In this document: positions 1 through 7,785 of the stretch, piece after piece
How positions within the stretch are numbered: position 1 is the stretch's first letter
Layout of the letters: each line of letters opens with the position of its first letter
DNA from: an uncultured Clostridia bacterium
Lineage (GTDB): Bacteria > Bacillota > Clostridia > Oscillospirales > Acutalibacteraceae
Assembly: GCA_944380845.1 (NCBI GenBank)
Contig: CALWIU010000027.1
Coordinates: forward strand, 1-37,938
DNA: 37,938 nt
Reading direction: 5' to 3'
Position numbers and translations under genes: made by a program
Notes under the pieces: model-generated
Database searches by the model: none
What the model was told of the DNA's origin: nothing
The model's input: only the letters and a program-made list of their open reading frames with translations

Positions 1-1
1 C

Positions 2-1003
2 GCCTTAAACCCAGACGAAGTGCAAAAAGTTCTCTCTCAGACGGAAAATCCATCCATGCTTGTTCTTACTTCCCCGACATACGAAGGCATTGTTTCCGAT
101 CTAAAATCCATCGTTCGCATTGCAGACCGCTTTCAAGTGCCCGTTTTGATCGATGCAGCGCATGGCGCACATTTCGGTTTTGCTTCCGGCTTCCCGGAAA
201 GCCCGTTATGCAGCGGTGCCGATATCGTTGTGCAAAGTCTTCACAAAACCCTGCCCTCTTTAACTGGCACTGCAATTGCCCATGTCAATAAGCAGGCAAC
301 AATAGAGAAATTCGATCATGCGTTGGCTATTTTTCAGACAAGCAGTCCGTCTTATTTATTGCTTGCTTCCATTGACGGTTGCGTACATTGGCTGGAAACC
401 GATGGTGAACGCGCGCTGAACCTGTGGAGCGATCAACTTGACAAACTGCGAGAGCAAACAAAAGAGCTGCTGTTTTGTAAAATTTATTTCTCAGATGATT
501 TTCCGGATGCCTATGATTTTGACAAAGGAAAACTCATGATTGCGGCTAAAAACGGCTGCTCCTGCGGCAAAATCATATATGAAACTTTGCGCAGGCAATT
601 CATGATTGAGCCGGAAACAGCCACAGACACTTTTTGTTTGCTGATGACCTCCCCCATGGACAGTCAATCGGATTACCAACGATTGTTTCGCGCTTTGCAG
701 CAAATCGACAAGCAGATCATGAGCATGGATCTGCCTGTGATTTCACATCCGGAGCCGATAAAATCTCAGCCTGTTCTTTCGCTTGCTGAAGCGCTCGGCG
801 AATCGAATGAAATGGTACCTCTGCGTCAATCGGTCAATCGAATATGTGCTGAATATGTTCTTCTTTTCCCTCCGGACTGCCCTATCCTTGTTCCGGGAGA
901 AAAAATTACAGAATCACATATTAACACCATTCTATCTGCTTCAGATAACGATTCACAGCTACAGAAAACGAGCAATTCTGCTGAAATCCTTGTCGCACGA
1001 TAA
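2..1003 (+). CDS. Orn/Lys/Arg decarboxylase family protein (5' partial)
   Basis: PLP-dependent decarboxylase of the Orn/Lys/Arg (fold type I) family, which makes agmatine, cadaverine or putrescine from basic amino acids. The reading frame is open to the left edge, so the N-terminus lies outside; about 333 residues remain. Seen: the segment DAAHGAHFGF, whose Asp should contact the PLP ring nitrogen, and SLHKTLP with the Schiff-base lysine codon at 245-247. The C-terminal part with LFPPDCPILVPGE matches the short Gram-positive form of about 480 residues. Substrate cannot be told from sequence. The stop is followed about 70 bases later by a new sigma-A promoter, so the gene seems to end its unit here, although I see no clear terminator hairpin. 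Confidence 0.88.
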   Translation, partial: ALNPDEVQKVLSQTENPSMLVLTSPTYEGIVSDLKSIVRIADRFQVPVLIDAAHGAHFGFASGFPESPLCSGADIVVQSLHKTLPSLTGTAIAHVNKQATIEKFDHALAIFQTSSPSYLLLASIDGCVHWLETDGERALNLWSDQLDKLREQTKELLFCKIYFSDDFPDAYDFDKGKLMIAAKNGCSCGKIIYETLRRQFMIEPETATDTFCLLMTSPMDSQSDYQRLFRALQQIDKQIMSMDLPVISHPEPIKSQPVLSLAEALGESNEMVPLRQSVNRICAEYVLLFPPDCPILVPGEKITESHINTILSASDNDSQLQKTSNSAEILVAR

Positions 1004-1072
1004 GGCATCTTCTCTCTCAGCGTATCGTCTGTGAATGAAATATAAATTGCTTGTAAATCCTGTACTTCCTTT

Positions 1073-1101
1073 TTGACTTTTTTTTCGGATTGTGATATGA
1101 T
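1073..1101 (+). promoter_or_regulatory. Sigma-A promoter for the dockerin protein gene
   Basis: TTGACT (1073-1078), a 17-base spacer, then TATGAT (1096-1101) preceded by TG at the extended -10 position (1093-1094). Very close to consensus and 40 bases upstream of the start codon at 1142. Confidence 0.8.
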
Positions 1102-1141
1102 ATTTTTGTACCGATTCTTCTTGATAAAGGTTGTGTATTTT

Positions 1142-2308
1142 ATGAAAACGCATATCAAAAAGCCTCTTGTTGCTTTCCTTGCCGCTTTGCTGAGTGTCTG
1201 TCTGGCTTTCAACGCTTCAGCTGCCGGTTTTATGGACATTCTGAGCGGTGATCCGCTTCGCGCTTTTTTTGCAATACTCAACATGATTACCACGGATAAT
1301 GACGGAAAAGATTATGTTGAAAGACCGCTGGTACAGGTGGAATACACCGATGCCGAGCTTCAGCAAAGAAATGCAATTGCTGCTCTGATCAATCAGGATT
1401 TGAACCGTATTAAATCGGAAAAACCTTCTTTTGAAAAAGTTGTCCAGCGCGGCCTGCCTGGGACAGATAAAGATCAGGCACTGGGGATTATGGATCAAAT
1501 TTCTTCTATCGCCGGCTCAATCGGTGCGCTTTTGTGGGGCAATGATAAAAATCCCTTTGACATCAACACCATGCTTTCTTCTCTCGGCATCACGGAATTT
1601 TTCAGTGATATTGGAACAAGTGAGCATCTTTCCGGCGTCAATTGTGATGATGTTGTTTCCGTCAGTGGCGCTGATTATGTCAGCGCTTTGGAAGGAAAAG
1701 ACATTTATAACGACAATCCGATTACAAAGAGCCGCTATGATGACAGTTACACTTTCCGGATCTATCTTCAGGACGCAATCAACCCTGACGAAAATTCTGC
1801 GCACGCGAAGGTCTTTGATCTGTTTACCGATGTGAAATTATATCAGACAATCGCTTCGCTTGCACCGGAAATAGACATGGATATATTAAAAATCCGTTAT
1901 GTTGACTGTTACCTCGAAGGTCGTGTCGATGAAGACGGAAATGTTGTTGAATATACGACTCACTATAAATGTATTTTGCAAATCGATACAACAGAAACCG
2001 GCTACGATCTGAGCCAGTATATTGATTCAATCAACAACACAGAAATATATGAAAGTGAAGTTACTTACCGTGATTTCAATTGGACGCCCCGCCAGTTTGG
2101 CGATCTGAATAACGACGGACGAATCAGTTCTGCAGATGCAAGATACGCCTTGCAGCTTGCCATCGGTCTGGAAAAATTGCAGGAAGATTCCATTCTTTTT
2201 GGCGACCTGAATGGTGACGGAAAAATTACTTCCAGCGATGCCCGTTCTCTGCTGCGCGTTGCCACACGCTTGGATCCGGCGCCTCAGCGTCCGGGAGAAG
2301 CTGTCTAA
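1142..2308 (+). CDS. Secreted dockerin type I domain protein, N-terminal region unknown
   Basis: A 388-residue exported protein. Residues 1-27 form a Sec signal peptide (basic start, hydrophobic core, likely cleavage after ASA). Residues about 319-388 form a type I dockerin: two EF-hand-like calcium repeats, FGDLNNDGRISSADAR and FGDLNGDGKITSSDAR, each followed by a helix and separated by about a dozen residues. Dockerins bind cohesin modules, so the protein is probably held in a multi-enzyme complex or on a cell-surface scaffold. I do not recognise the 290-residue middle part; it shows no obvious glycosidase motif. The start at 1142 is chosen because a signal peptide follows directly and AAAGG lies 11 bases upstream. 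It has its own promoter and terminator, so it is probably monocistronic. Confidence 0.85.
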   Translation: MKTHIKKPLVAFLAALLSVCLAFNASAAGFMDILSGDPLRAFFAILNMITTDNDGKDYVERPLVQVEYTDAELQQRNAIAALINQDLNRIKSEKPSFEKVVQRGLPGTDKDQALGIMDQISSIAGSIGALLWGNDKNPFDINTMLSSLGITEFFSDIGTSEHLSGVNCDDVVSVSGADYVSALEGKDIYNDNPITKSRYDDSYTFRIYLQDAINPDENSAHAKVFDLFTDVKLYQTIASLAPEIDMDILKIRYVDCYLEGRVDEDGNVVEYTTHYKCILQIDTTETGYDLSQYIDSINNTEIYESEVTYRDFNWTPRQFGDLNNDGRISSADARYALQLAIGLEKLQEDSILFGDLNGDGKITSSDARSLLRVATRLDPAPQRPGEAV

Positions 2309-2333
2309 ACTTTTCCTGTTTCACAATCAGAGA

Positions 2334-2376
2334 AACCGCCTCACAGACAAGCATACCTTGCCTGTGAGGCGGTTTT
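2334..2376 (+). terminator. Intrinsic terminator after the dockerin gene
   Basis: A 13-bp perfect stem (2334-2346 with 2362-2374), extended past one mismatch by a CAAG/CTTG stem around a five-base loop and followed by a run of T. It lies about 25 bases after the stop codon. Confidence 0.88.
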
Positions 2377-2550
2377 ATTATACATAAACGATCAACAAGA
2401 TTTTGTGCATAAAAAAGAGCGCGTAATGAGCGATTTCCGAAGATGCAGGTTATGACATAAACGCACATAAGAATATTGATAGCCCATGAACACCATCCGA
2501 TTTGTCTAATCCAATAGAAAGAAAAAATATCGAAAGGAAATTCATGCGAA

Positions 2551-2597
2551 CATAAGAAAAAGCACAACAGATGAGTGAACTCATTCTTGTTGTGCTT
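2551..2597 (-). terminator. Intrinsic terminator of tRNA-Pro
   Basis: Minus-strand hairpin with a 10-bp arm AAGCACAACA (2560-2569) pairing with 2588-2597, an inner GAG/CTC stem, and a U-rich tract downstream on the minus strand. It starts four bases past the encoded CCA of the tRNA. Confidence 0.8.
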
Positions 2598-2600
2598 ATC

Positions 2601-2677
2601 TGGTCGGAGTGACGGGACTTGAACCCATGGCCTCTTGGTCCCGAACCAAGCGCGATACCAAACTTCGCCACACCCCG
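2601..2677 (-). tRNA. tRNA-Pro (anticodon CGG)
   Basis: Reading the minus strand gives a full cloverleaf: acceptor CGGGGTG pairing with CACTCCG (one G-U), D stem GCGA/TCGC, anticodon stem CTTGG/CCAAG around loop TTCGGGA (anticodon CGG, reading CCG), a five-base variable loop, T stem ATGGG/CCCGT, and an encoded CCA tail at 2601-2603. The body is 74 nt plus CCA. A minus-strand terminator follows directly. Confidence 0.96.
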
Positions 2678-2740
2678 AAACGCAAGTGCTATTATATAAT
2701 AGACAGAAGAAGAAATCAAGAGTTTTTCAGGTTTTTTTTA

Positions 2741-2992
2741 CTATTTTTTAAGCTTTGCGATTTTTTTGATACAGTTACCGCAAATCTTAACATTTTCAAA
2801 CTCCGTTAAATCATGAAAACTCCCGCAAAAAGCACAGGCAGGTGCATACTTCCTCAAAATGATGTGGTCGTCTTCAACAAAGATCTCAAGCGAATCTTTT
2901 CCTCGTTCTATATGTAAAGAATCGCACAGGTCAGGTGGCAAAACCAACCGTCCCGCAAAATCAACTTTTCTAATAATACCGGTAGCACGCAT
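2741..2992 (-). CDS. abrB: AbrB-family transition-state regulator with zinc-ribbon tail
   Basis: An 83-residue DNA-binding protein. Residues 1-50 show the SpoVT/AbrB swapped-hairpin fold (MRATGIIRKVDFAGRLVLPP, then the SLEIF strand typical of the family). Residues 53-78 carry CAFC and CGNC pairs, a likely zinc site common in clostridial AbrB proteins. AbrB proteins repress post-exponential and sporulation genes in Bacillus; that role here is inferred. It has its own near-perfect promoter and an AGGA ribosome site, and sits between the cotH-type gene (terminator just upstream) and tRNA-Pro, both on the same strand. Either AbrB or SpoVT-like is possible; the short length favours AbrB. Confidence 0.88.
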   Translation of the reverse strand: MRATGIIRKVDFAGRLVLPPDLCDSLHIERGKDSLEIFVEDDHIILRKYAPACAFCGSFHDLTEFENVKICGNCIKKIAKLKK

Positions 2993-3037
2993 CTTAAAAT
3001 CCTGGGGAATCCCATATCCTTTACTTTTCTTATTTCT

Positions 3038-3066
3038 ATTCTACTCGTTTCCCGTATTTTTGTCAA
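3038..3066 (-). promoter_or_regulatory. Sigma-A promoter of abrB
   Basis: On the minus strand: TTGACA (3061-3066), a 17-base spacer, and TAGAAT (3038-3043). The -35 is perfect and the -10 matches at five of six bases; the leader to the start codon at 2992 is about 40 bases. Confidence 0.85.
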
Positions 3067-3093
3067 TCACTTTCCTTTTTCTTCTTTTTACTA

Positions 3094-3127
3094 GAAAAAA
3101 AGAAGCGGCAGATAGTCCTGCCGCTTC
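3094..3127 (-). terminator. Intrinsic terminator of the CotH-type kinase gene
   Basis: A perfect 10-bp stem GAAGCGGCAG (3102-3111) with 3118-3127, a six-base loop, and seven consecutive T on the minus strand immediately after. It begins 24 bases past the stop codon. Confidence 0.92.
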
Positions 3128-3150
3128 CCGATATCGCTGTTCGGATTTGC

Positions 3151-5055
3151 TTATCCAAGAGCATTAAACAGTTTCTCGAACCAGTCAATAATGGTACGGA
3201 AGAAATCAAGAATCATCTCAAAAAATTCAAGAATTGGATTGGTTTCTTCCGGTTCCGGCTCTGTTTGAATGGTGTAATTGTCACCGCTCCACTGTGCCGT
3301 CTGTTCGGTGAGCCAATCAGCACGCACAGAAATGAAGTTTTTCAAACCAGCAATAGCCGAATCAAAGGTCGTTCCAGCCGGCTGAGATACCGCAGGAACA
3401 TCCGCATTGCAAATATCCCACAGCTTGTAGTTCATTGCCTGAGATGCTGCAATTTCCGCCGCATAGGTGTCGATCCATCCGCCTTCGTCACAAATCAAAT
3501 GGCGCAGTGCCTGAACTTCACCATCCGCAGACATCTTCTGCTGAACAGCGTTGCGGAACGATTCAATTTTCATCAATGCAGCGGCAAAGGGCTTAGCAGC
3601 ACTGTAGAAATATTCCGGCTTGGTAACGACAGATTCTCTGTTTAAATCATAACCGGTACCATATGCCAAATCATAGTCCCACAGCGGGCCGCAAACAAAC
3701 TTGTCGCTGTTTTCTGCAAGATAAAAGAAGGTGGAAGACTCATAATAGTCACAGTTCTTTACAAACTCATTTAAAACATAAGCGTTGACCAGAGAGTCTA
3801 AATCGCAGTAATCATAGTAATATTTTCCGGTCGCTGCGTTGTATCCGTCTTTGCTGTAAACCGCATCTTCAAATTCCTGCCAGAAATTGGCAATATACAT
3901 CCCTTGATCGTAGGTAAGATATTCCGGCGTTTTGGTAACGATGCGCTGTGCACGGTCAGTCACAAAACCTGTCAGCTCATCGGGATACCGAGCCTCCAAT
4001 TCAAATTCAAGCAGGTATGCGTGGTGGGAAGCACCTTCCGGGAAAGCAGGCTCGATCAGCTTTTCAACATAACGGAAAGAACCGCTGCCGTCCAGCGCCA
4101 TTGGAGTGGTACCATCTTTGCGGGAAACAGAGACAACCGACGGATTGTCATAGGCAGGCGTGTCCAAATTGGCATCTTCAATCAGATCGTCGGTATTGGA
4201 TATTTCGACACGGTTATCATCAACCTCGACTTTTTCACTCAGCAAATAGGTGCCGCGATATTCGCCGTCGTAATAAAAGTCAATGACCTCGTTTGCACAG
4301 GGATATGGAAGATTGAGGTATGCAGCAGCATCAAAAGTGATACTGTTACGGATAAACGCAGGATCAGCAGCGTTTGCAAGAAGCACCCATTTTTTGGATT
4401 TGCCACCGCCGTCAACAAGCTCCGCTTTTTTATCCAGCTTGATCTGATAGGGCTTTTTAGTGAATTTCTCAAAAGTAGTATTTCCTCTGCCTTTGATTTC
4501 CTTCACAACGCCATCATAATCCAGTTCGCCGTCAGCATTTACGATCATCGCCATTCCGCTGGCTTCTTCGTTATCTTTGCTGGCGTCAACATAATCTCTG
4601 CCAAAATTCACAGGATCATCACTGACAAAATAAAGGGAACGAACATTTTCAGATTTCATCAAAATAAGTTGATAGCTCTGTGAGGCGCCATCGACAGTTA
4701 ATGAAACCGTAACGGGGTGTTCAGCGTCCCCTTGCAGCAAAGGCGTAACATCCGTTGCCTGACCGCTTACGACAGAAACGACCGCGCCATTCGCAGACAG
4801 TTCCACGGCATCGACATCATCACCGAAAGTCAAAGGCAGCGAACTGTAATCGGCATTTGCCGGAAGGAACAGATACCATTTGCCGTCACGAGCAGTTTGG
4901 GGGCGAATAACGACATCACCCTGTTCGGTCGCCATGCAATACGAAAGCGCCTGTTCAATCGCTGTATCAGCAGCAACAGCAGAAACAGAAACTGCTACAC
5001 TGCACAACAACACAGTGGCGAAGATCACAACAAGTGTCCTCTTGAGTTTTTTCAT
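3151..5055 (-). CDS. Secreted CotH-like protein kinase
   Basis: A 634-residue exported protein of the CotH family, atypical kinases first known from Bacillus spore coats and also found in clostridial surface proteins. Seen: signal peptide 1-28; a beta-rich N-terminal region to about 135; the CotH core from about 140, with IKGRGNTT (188-194), KKPYQIKLDKK (200-210), KKWVLLANAADPAFIRN (221-237), YRGTYLLSEKV (267-276) and the acidic metal-binding motif WDYD (459-462). Residues 605-634 form an amphipathic aromatic tail (EFFEMILDFFRTIIDWFEKL) that may bind membrane or a partner. ATG at 5055 is chosen because AAAGGAG lies just upstream and a signal peptide follows; a GTG at 5097 is also in frame. 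No dockerin is present, unlike the neighbour at 1142. Confidence 0.88.
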   Translation of the reverse strand: MKKLKRTLVVIFATVLLCSVAVSVSAVAADTAIEQALSYCMATEQGDVVIRPQTARDGKWYLFLPANADYSSLPLTFGDDVDAVELSANGAVVSVVSGQATDVTPLLQGDAEHPVTVSLTVDGASQSYQLILMKSENVRSLYFVSDDPVNFGRDYVDASKDNEEASGMAMIVNADGELDYDGVVKEIKGRGNTTFEKFTKKPYQIKLDKKAELVDGGGKSKKWVLLANAADPAFIRNSITFDAAAYLNLPYPCANEVIDFYYDGEYRGTYLLSEKVEVDDNRVEISNTDDLIEDANLDTPAYDNPSVVSVSRKDGTTPMALDGSGSFRYVEKLIEPAFPEGASHHAYLLEFELEARYPDELTGFVTDRAQRIVTKTPEYLTYDQGMYIANFWQEFEDAVYSKDGYNAATGKYYYDYCDLDSLVNAYVLNEFVKNCDYYESSTFFYLAENSDKFVCGPLWDYDLAYGTGYDLNRESVVTKPEYFYSAAKPFAAALMKIESFRNAVQQKMSADGEVQALRHLICDEGGWIDTYAAEIAASQAMNYKLWDICNADVPAVSQPAGTTFDSAIAGLKNFISVRADWLTEQTAQWSGDNYTIQTEPEPEETNPILEFFEMILDFFRTIIDWFEKLFNALG

Positions 5056-5230
5056 AAATTTAGCTCCTTTTTGGTGTTTCCAATCTAAAAATAACACAAT
5101 GCCTATACACCTTTATGAGATGTTTTCACTTTGAGAGACGACAGCGATAAACCTCCTCTTTATTACAATAATATTTTCTCAGACCGAAAAAAATCGATCA
5201 AAGATACGAAAATTGTACATTTTCTCTTCC

Positions 5231-5258
5231 ATTATATTGCAAGCATATATCATCCAAA
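5231..5258 (-). promoter_or_regulatory. Possible promoter of the CotH-type gene
   Basis: The 327-base gap between the two divergent genes (5056-5382) is AT-rich with no coding sequence. On the minus strand a perfect TATAAT (5231-5236) lies 16 bases after a poor -35, TTTGGA (5253-5258). It would leave a leader of about 170 bases, in which I see no recognisable riboswitch. Confidence 0.4.
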
Positions 5259-5382
5259 ATGCAAAAGAATGAACGAAATATAAATATGGACATATCCTTG
5301 CAATATTTATTCATCAATAGAAAGAAGCATACGATCTTGTCAAATGAAAAAAAATATGATATTCTTTATCAAGGTGATTATT

Positions 5383-6096
5383 GTGTGCGATTTTACGGAT
5401 AGAACCAGAAATCTGATCGGCGAAGAAGCCCTTGCCCGTCTCAAGCAAACGCATATAGCTGTTTTTGGCTTAGGGGGCGTAGGTTCCTATCTGACAGAAG
5501 CGCTCGCCAGAAGCGGGGTGGGAGAATTAACACTGATCGACAAAGATCAGATCAATGTCACAAATATTAACCGCCAGCTTTACGCCTTGCAATCAACAAT
5601 TGGACAGCTAAAAACAGAAGTTGCCAGAAAACGCATAGCCGATATCAATCCGGACTGTAAAGTACATACCATCTCCCAATTTTACCTGCCGGAAAACCGA
5701 GAGATCTTTTTCCTTGCACATTATGATTATATTTGCGATGCCATTGATACGGTTACGGCAAAAATTGACCTGGTACTGACAGCCAAGGAAAAAAATATCC
5801 CTCTGATTAGCTGTATGGGAACCGGAAATAAATATCACCCGGAACAATTAAAAATAGCAGATATCTATCAAACGCACACTTGCCCATTAGCCAGAGTCAT
5901 GCGGCATGAACTGAAAAAACGAGGCATTTCAGATCAACCCGTCGTATTTTCTACCGAAGAACCACACGCAGATAAAAAAGCGATTGATCCCATCACACAT
6001 AAGCCCATACCTGCTAGCATGTCCTTTGTACCAGCTGCCGCCGGGCTATTAATGGCTTCCAAAGTCATATGTGATATTATTAAAAACAAAAGTTAA
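5383..6096 (+). CDS. tcdA: tRNA threonylcarbamoyladenosine dehydratase
   Basis: E1-like ThiF/MoeB/HesA family enzyme (237 residues) of the TcdA/CsdL branch, which uses ATP to cyclise the t6A base at position 37 of ANN-decoding tRNAs. Seen: the nucleotide-binding loop FGLGGVGSYLTEAL, the acidic segment LIDKDQINVTNINRQ, the arginine-rich CPLARVMRHELKKRG, and a C-terminal SFVPAAAGLLMAS helix. The two CxxC zinc pairs of MoeB are absent, which fits TcdA. I chose the GTG at 5383 because AAGGTG lies six bases upstream and the known family begins just there; an ATG at 5344 in frame has no ribosome site and adds 13 untypical residues. It converges on proC with only 26 bases between stops and no hairpin visible. 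Confidence 0.88.
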   Translation: MCDFTDRTRNLIGEEALARLKQTHIAVFGLGGVGSYLTEALARSGVGELTLIDKDQINVTNINRQLYALQSTIGQLKTEVARKRIADINPDCKVHTISQFYLPENREIFFLAHYDYICDAIDTVTAKIDLVLTAKEKNIPLISCMGTGNKYHPEQLKIADIYQTHTCPLARVMRHELKKRGISDQPVVFSTEEPHADKKAIDPITHKPIPASMSFVPAAAGLLMASKVICDIIKNKS

Positions 6097-6122
6097 ACAA
6101 TAATATATGTCAACAAGTTCTA

Positions 6123-6923
6123 TTATTTAGATAATTCAATATCGCGATTAAGTGAAGCACTGAACGCCTGGCTCAGCAATTGATCCACTTGGTTCTGCTC
6201 TAAAGAACGAATTCCTTCAATGGTTGTGCCGCCGGGAGAACAGACTTTTTGAATCAGCGAATCTGCCGACTCACCACTTGAGGATAGCAGTTTCGCGCTG
6301 CCTTCCGTCATTTTTGCGGCGACATCAAATGCCATTTTTTCATCCATACCAGCCGCAATCGCCGCTTTAGCCAAGGCACGGATATAATAAAAAGTATAAG
6401 CGGGCGCACAACCACCGAGAACACCAAAAATCCCGATAATGTCTTCAGATACTTCATACGCAGAGCCAAAACTCTCACAGCATCTGCGGGTGAATTGCAT
6501 CTGCTCCGGTGTAACATTTTTATTGCCGCAAAAAGCGGATACCGCAGCATTTACTTTTGCATTCAAATTCGGAAAGATCCGCGCTACCGCGATATGTGAA
6601 GCAAAAAAAGACGAAAGATATTCCGTTGTCTTACCTGCGGCAATGGAAAGAATAAACACATTTCGGCGATTGACATCATCGGCAATCTGCCCCAGCAGAT
6701 CCGGAAGATTCTGTGGCTTGACAGCCAGGAAAATGCAATCGCATTCACTTACAATTTCGTTCTGTGTTGCGGCGCAAACCCCCGCTTCCCTACAGAATTC
6801 TTCGAGCGAATCCTTGCGCAAATCTGTTACCAGAATATCCGCAGGCTTGTCCACGACCGATTTTGCCAATCCCAAAATGATCGGTCGCGCCATATTCCCA
6901 CAGCCGATAAAACCAATTTTCAT
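6123..6923 (-). CDS. proC: Pyrroline-5-carboxylate reductase
   Basis: Last step of proline synthesis: reduces pyrroline-5-carboxylate with NAD(P)H. 266 residues, the usual length. Seen: N-terminal Rossmann motif GFIGCGNMA, the mid-protein VKPQNLPDLL, and the C-terminal signature SPGGTTIEGI in the all-helical dimer domain. A GAAGGTG ribosome site precedes ATG 6923. It is divergent from coaX; the 73-base gap holds its promoter. Confidence 0.95.
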   Translation of the reverse strand: MKIGFIGCGNMARPIILGLAKSVVDKPADILVTDLRKDSLEEFCREAGVCAATQNEIVSECDCIFLAVKPQNLPDLLGQIADDVNRRNVFILSIAAGKTTEYLSSFFASHIAVARIFPNLNAKVNAAVSAFCGNKNVTPEQMQFTRRCCESFGSAYEVSEDIIGIFGVLGGCAPAYTFYYIRALAKAAIAAGMDEKMAFDVAAKMTEGSAKLLSSSGESADSLIQKVCSPGGTTIEGIRSLEQNQVDQLLSQAFSASLNRDIELSK

Positions 6924-6947
6924 AAGACATACACCTTCTTTGGGATT

Positions 6948-6976
6948 ATTATATCATTTTTATTTCAGCACTTCAA
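6948..6976 (-). promoter_or_regulatory. Sigma-A promoter of proC
   Basis: On the minus strand TTGAAG (6971-6976), a 17-base spacer, TATAAT (6948-6953) with TG one base upstream (extended -10). It lies in the gap shared with coaX, whose own promoter I could not place with confidence. Confidence 0.7.
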
Positions 6977-6996
6977 TCACAAAAGGAGTTTTTTTC

Positions 6997-7770
6997 ATGA
7001 TTCTTACTGTTGACGCCGGCAACACCAACATCTCGTTTGGTGGATATGAAAACGAAAAACTGTCTTTTACGGCGCGAATGGCAACAGATCATACACGCAC
7101 AGCCGACCAATATGCGGCTGAGATTGTACAGATCCTCAGTCTGTATCGGTTTTGTGTGGATGATATTACTGACGGCATTATCAGTTCAGTGGTGCCGGAG
7201 TGTACCTATGCGATCGCTGGCGCCATTGAAAAAATCAGTGGTAAAAAGCCTTTGATTATCGGACCTGGATTAAAAAGTGGACTCAACATCAAAATTGACA
7301 ATCCGGCGCAGCTTGGAGCCGATCTTGTCTGTACAGCCGTTGCTGCCATTAAAAAATACCCACTTCCCTGCCTGGTGCTTGATTTGGGCACGGCAACCAA
7401 AATCAGTGTAATCGATCAAAATGCCGCATATCTTGGCTGCACCATCACGCCGGGCGTCAATATTTCTCTTCAGGCGCTCAGCAACGGCGCCTCACAGCTG
7501 CCGGGACTGTCTTTGGAAGCACCGCGGTATGTTATTGGAACAAACACCACCTCCAGCATGTTGTCCGGTACAGTTTTCGGCGCGGCAGCCATGCTGGACG
7601 GATTATGCGACAGGATAGAAGAAGAGCTGCTCGCTCCGGTTCAGACAATTGTCGCAACGGGCGGACTGTGTAAGGAAATTGTTCGACATTGCAAACGAAA
7701 AATGCTGATTGATCCGACATTGATTCATGACGGCCTGCTGCAAATTTATGATAAGAACAGAAAACATTAA
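6997..7770 (+). CDS. coaX: Type III pantothenate kinase
   Basis: Phosphorylates pantothenate, the first step of coenzyme A synthesis; the CoaX type belongs to the ASKHA fold and resists CoA feedback. 257 residues. Seen: phosphate-1 motif VDAGNTNISFGGY at the N-terminus, GADLVCTAVAA, the second phosphate motif LDLGTATKISVID, GCTITPGVNISL, and the adenosine motif SGTVFGAAAMLDGL. The ATG at 6997 is preceded by AAAAGGAG and begins at the family's usual first residues; the same frame is open much further upstream, opposite proC, and that part is not coding. The PfkB gene follows 15 bases after the stop, so they are probably co-transcribed. Confidence 0.95.
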   Translation: MILTVDAGNTNISFGGYENEKLSFTARMATDHTRTADQYAAEIVQILSLYRFCVDDITDGIISSVVPECTYAIAGAIEKISGKKPLIIGPGLKSGLNIKIDNPAQLGADLVCTAVAAIKKYPLPCLVLDLGTATKISVIDQNAAYLGCTITPGVNISLQALSNGASQLPGLSLEAPRYVIGTNTTSSMLSGTVFGAAAMLDGLCDRIEEELLAPVQTIVATGGLCKEIVRHCKRKMLIDPTLIHDGLLQIYDKNRKH

Positions 7771-7785
7771 AAAGGAGCGCACCCT

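Noticed and set aside
3904-4683. A 259-codon open frame on the plus strand opposite the CotH-type gene
   Set aside because: No ribosome site, low-complexity hydrophobic translation, and full overlap with a convincing gene.
5344-5382. An in-frame ATG upstream of the chosen tcdA start
   Set aside because: No ribosome site precedes it, and the extra residues are not found at the start of known TcdA proteins; a promoter-like TTGTCA with TATTCT 17 bases later overlaps it.
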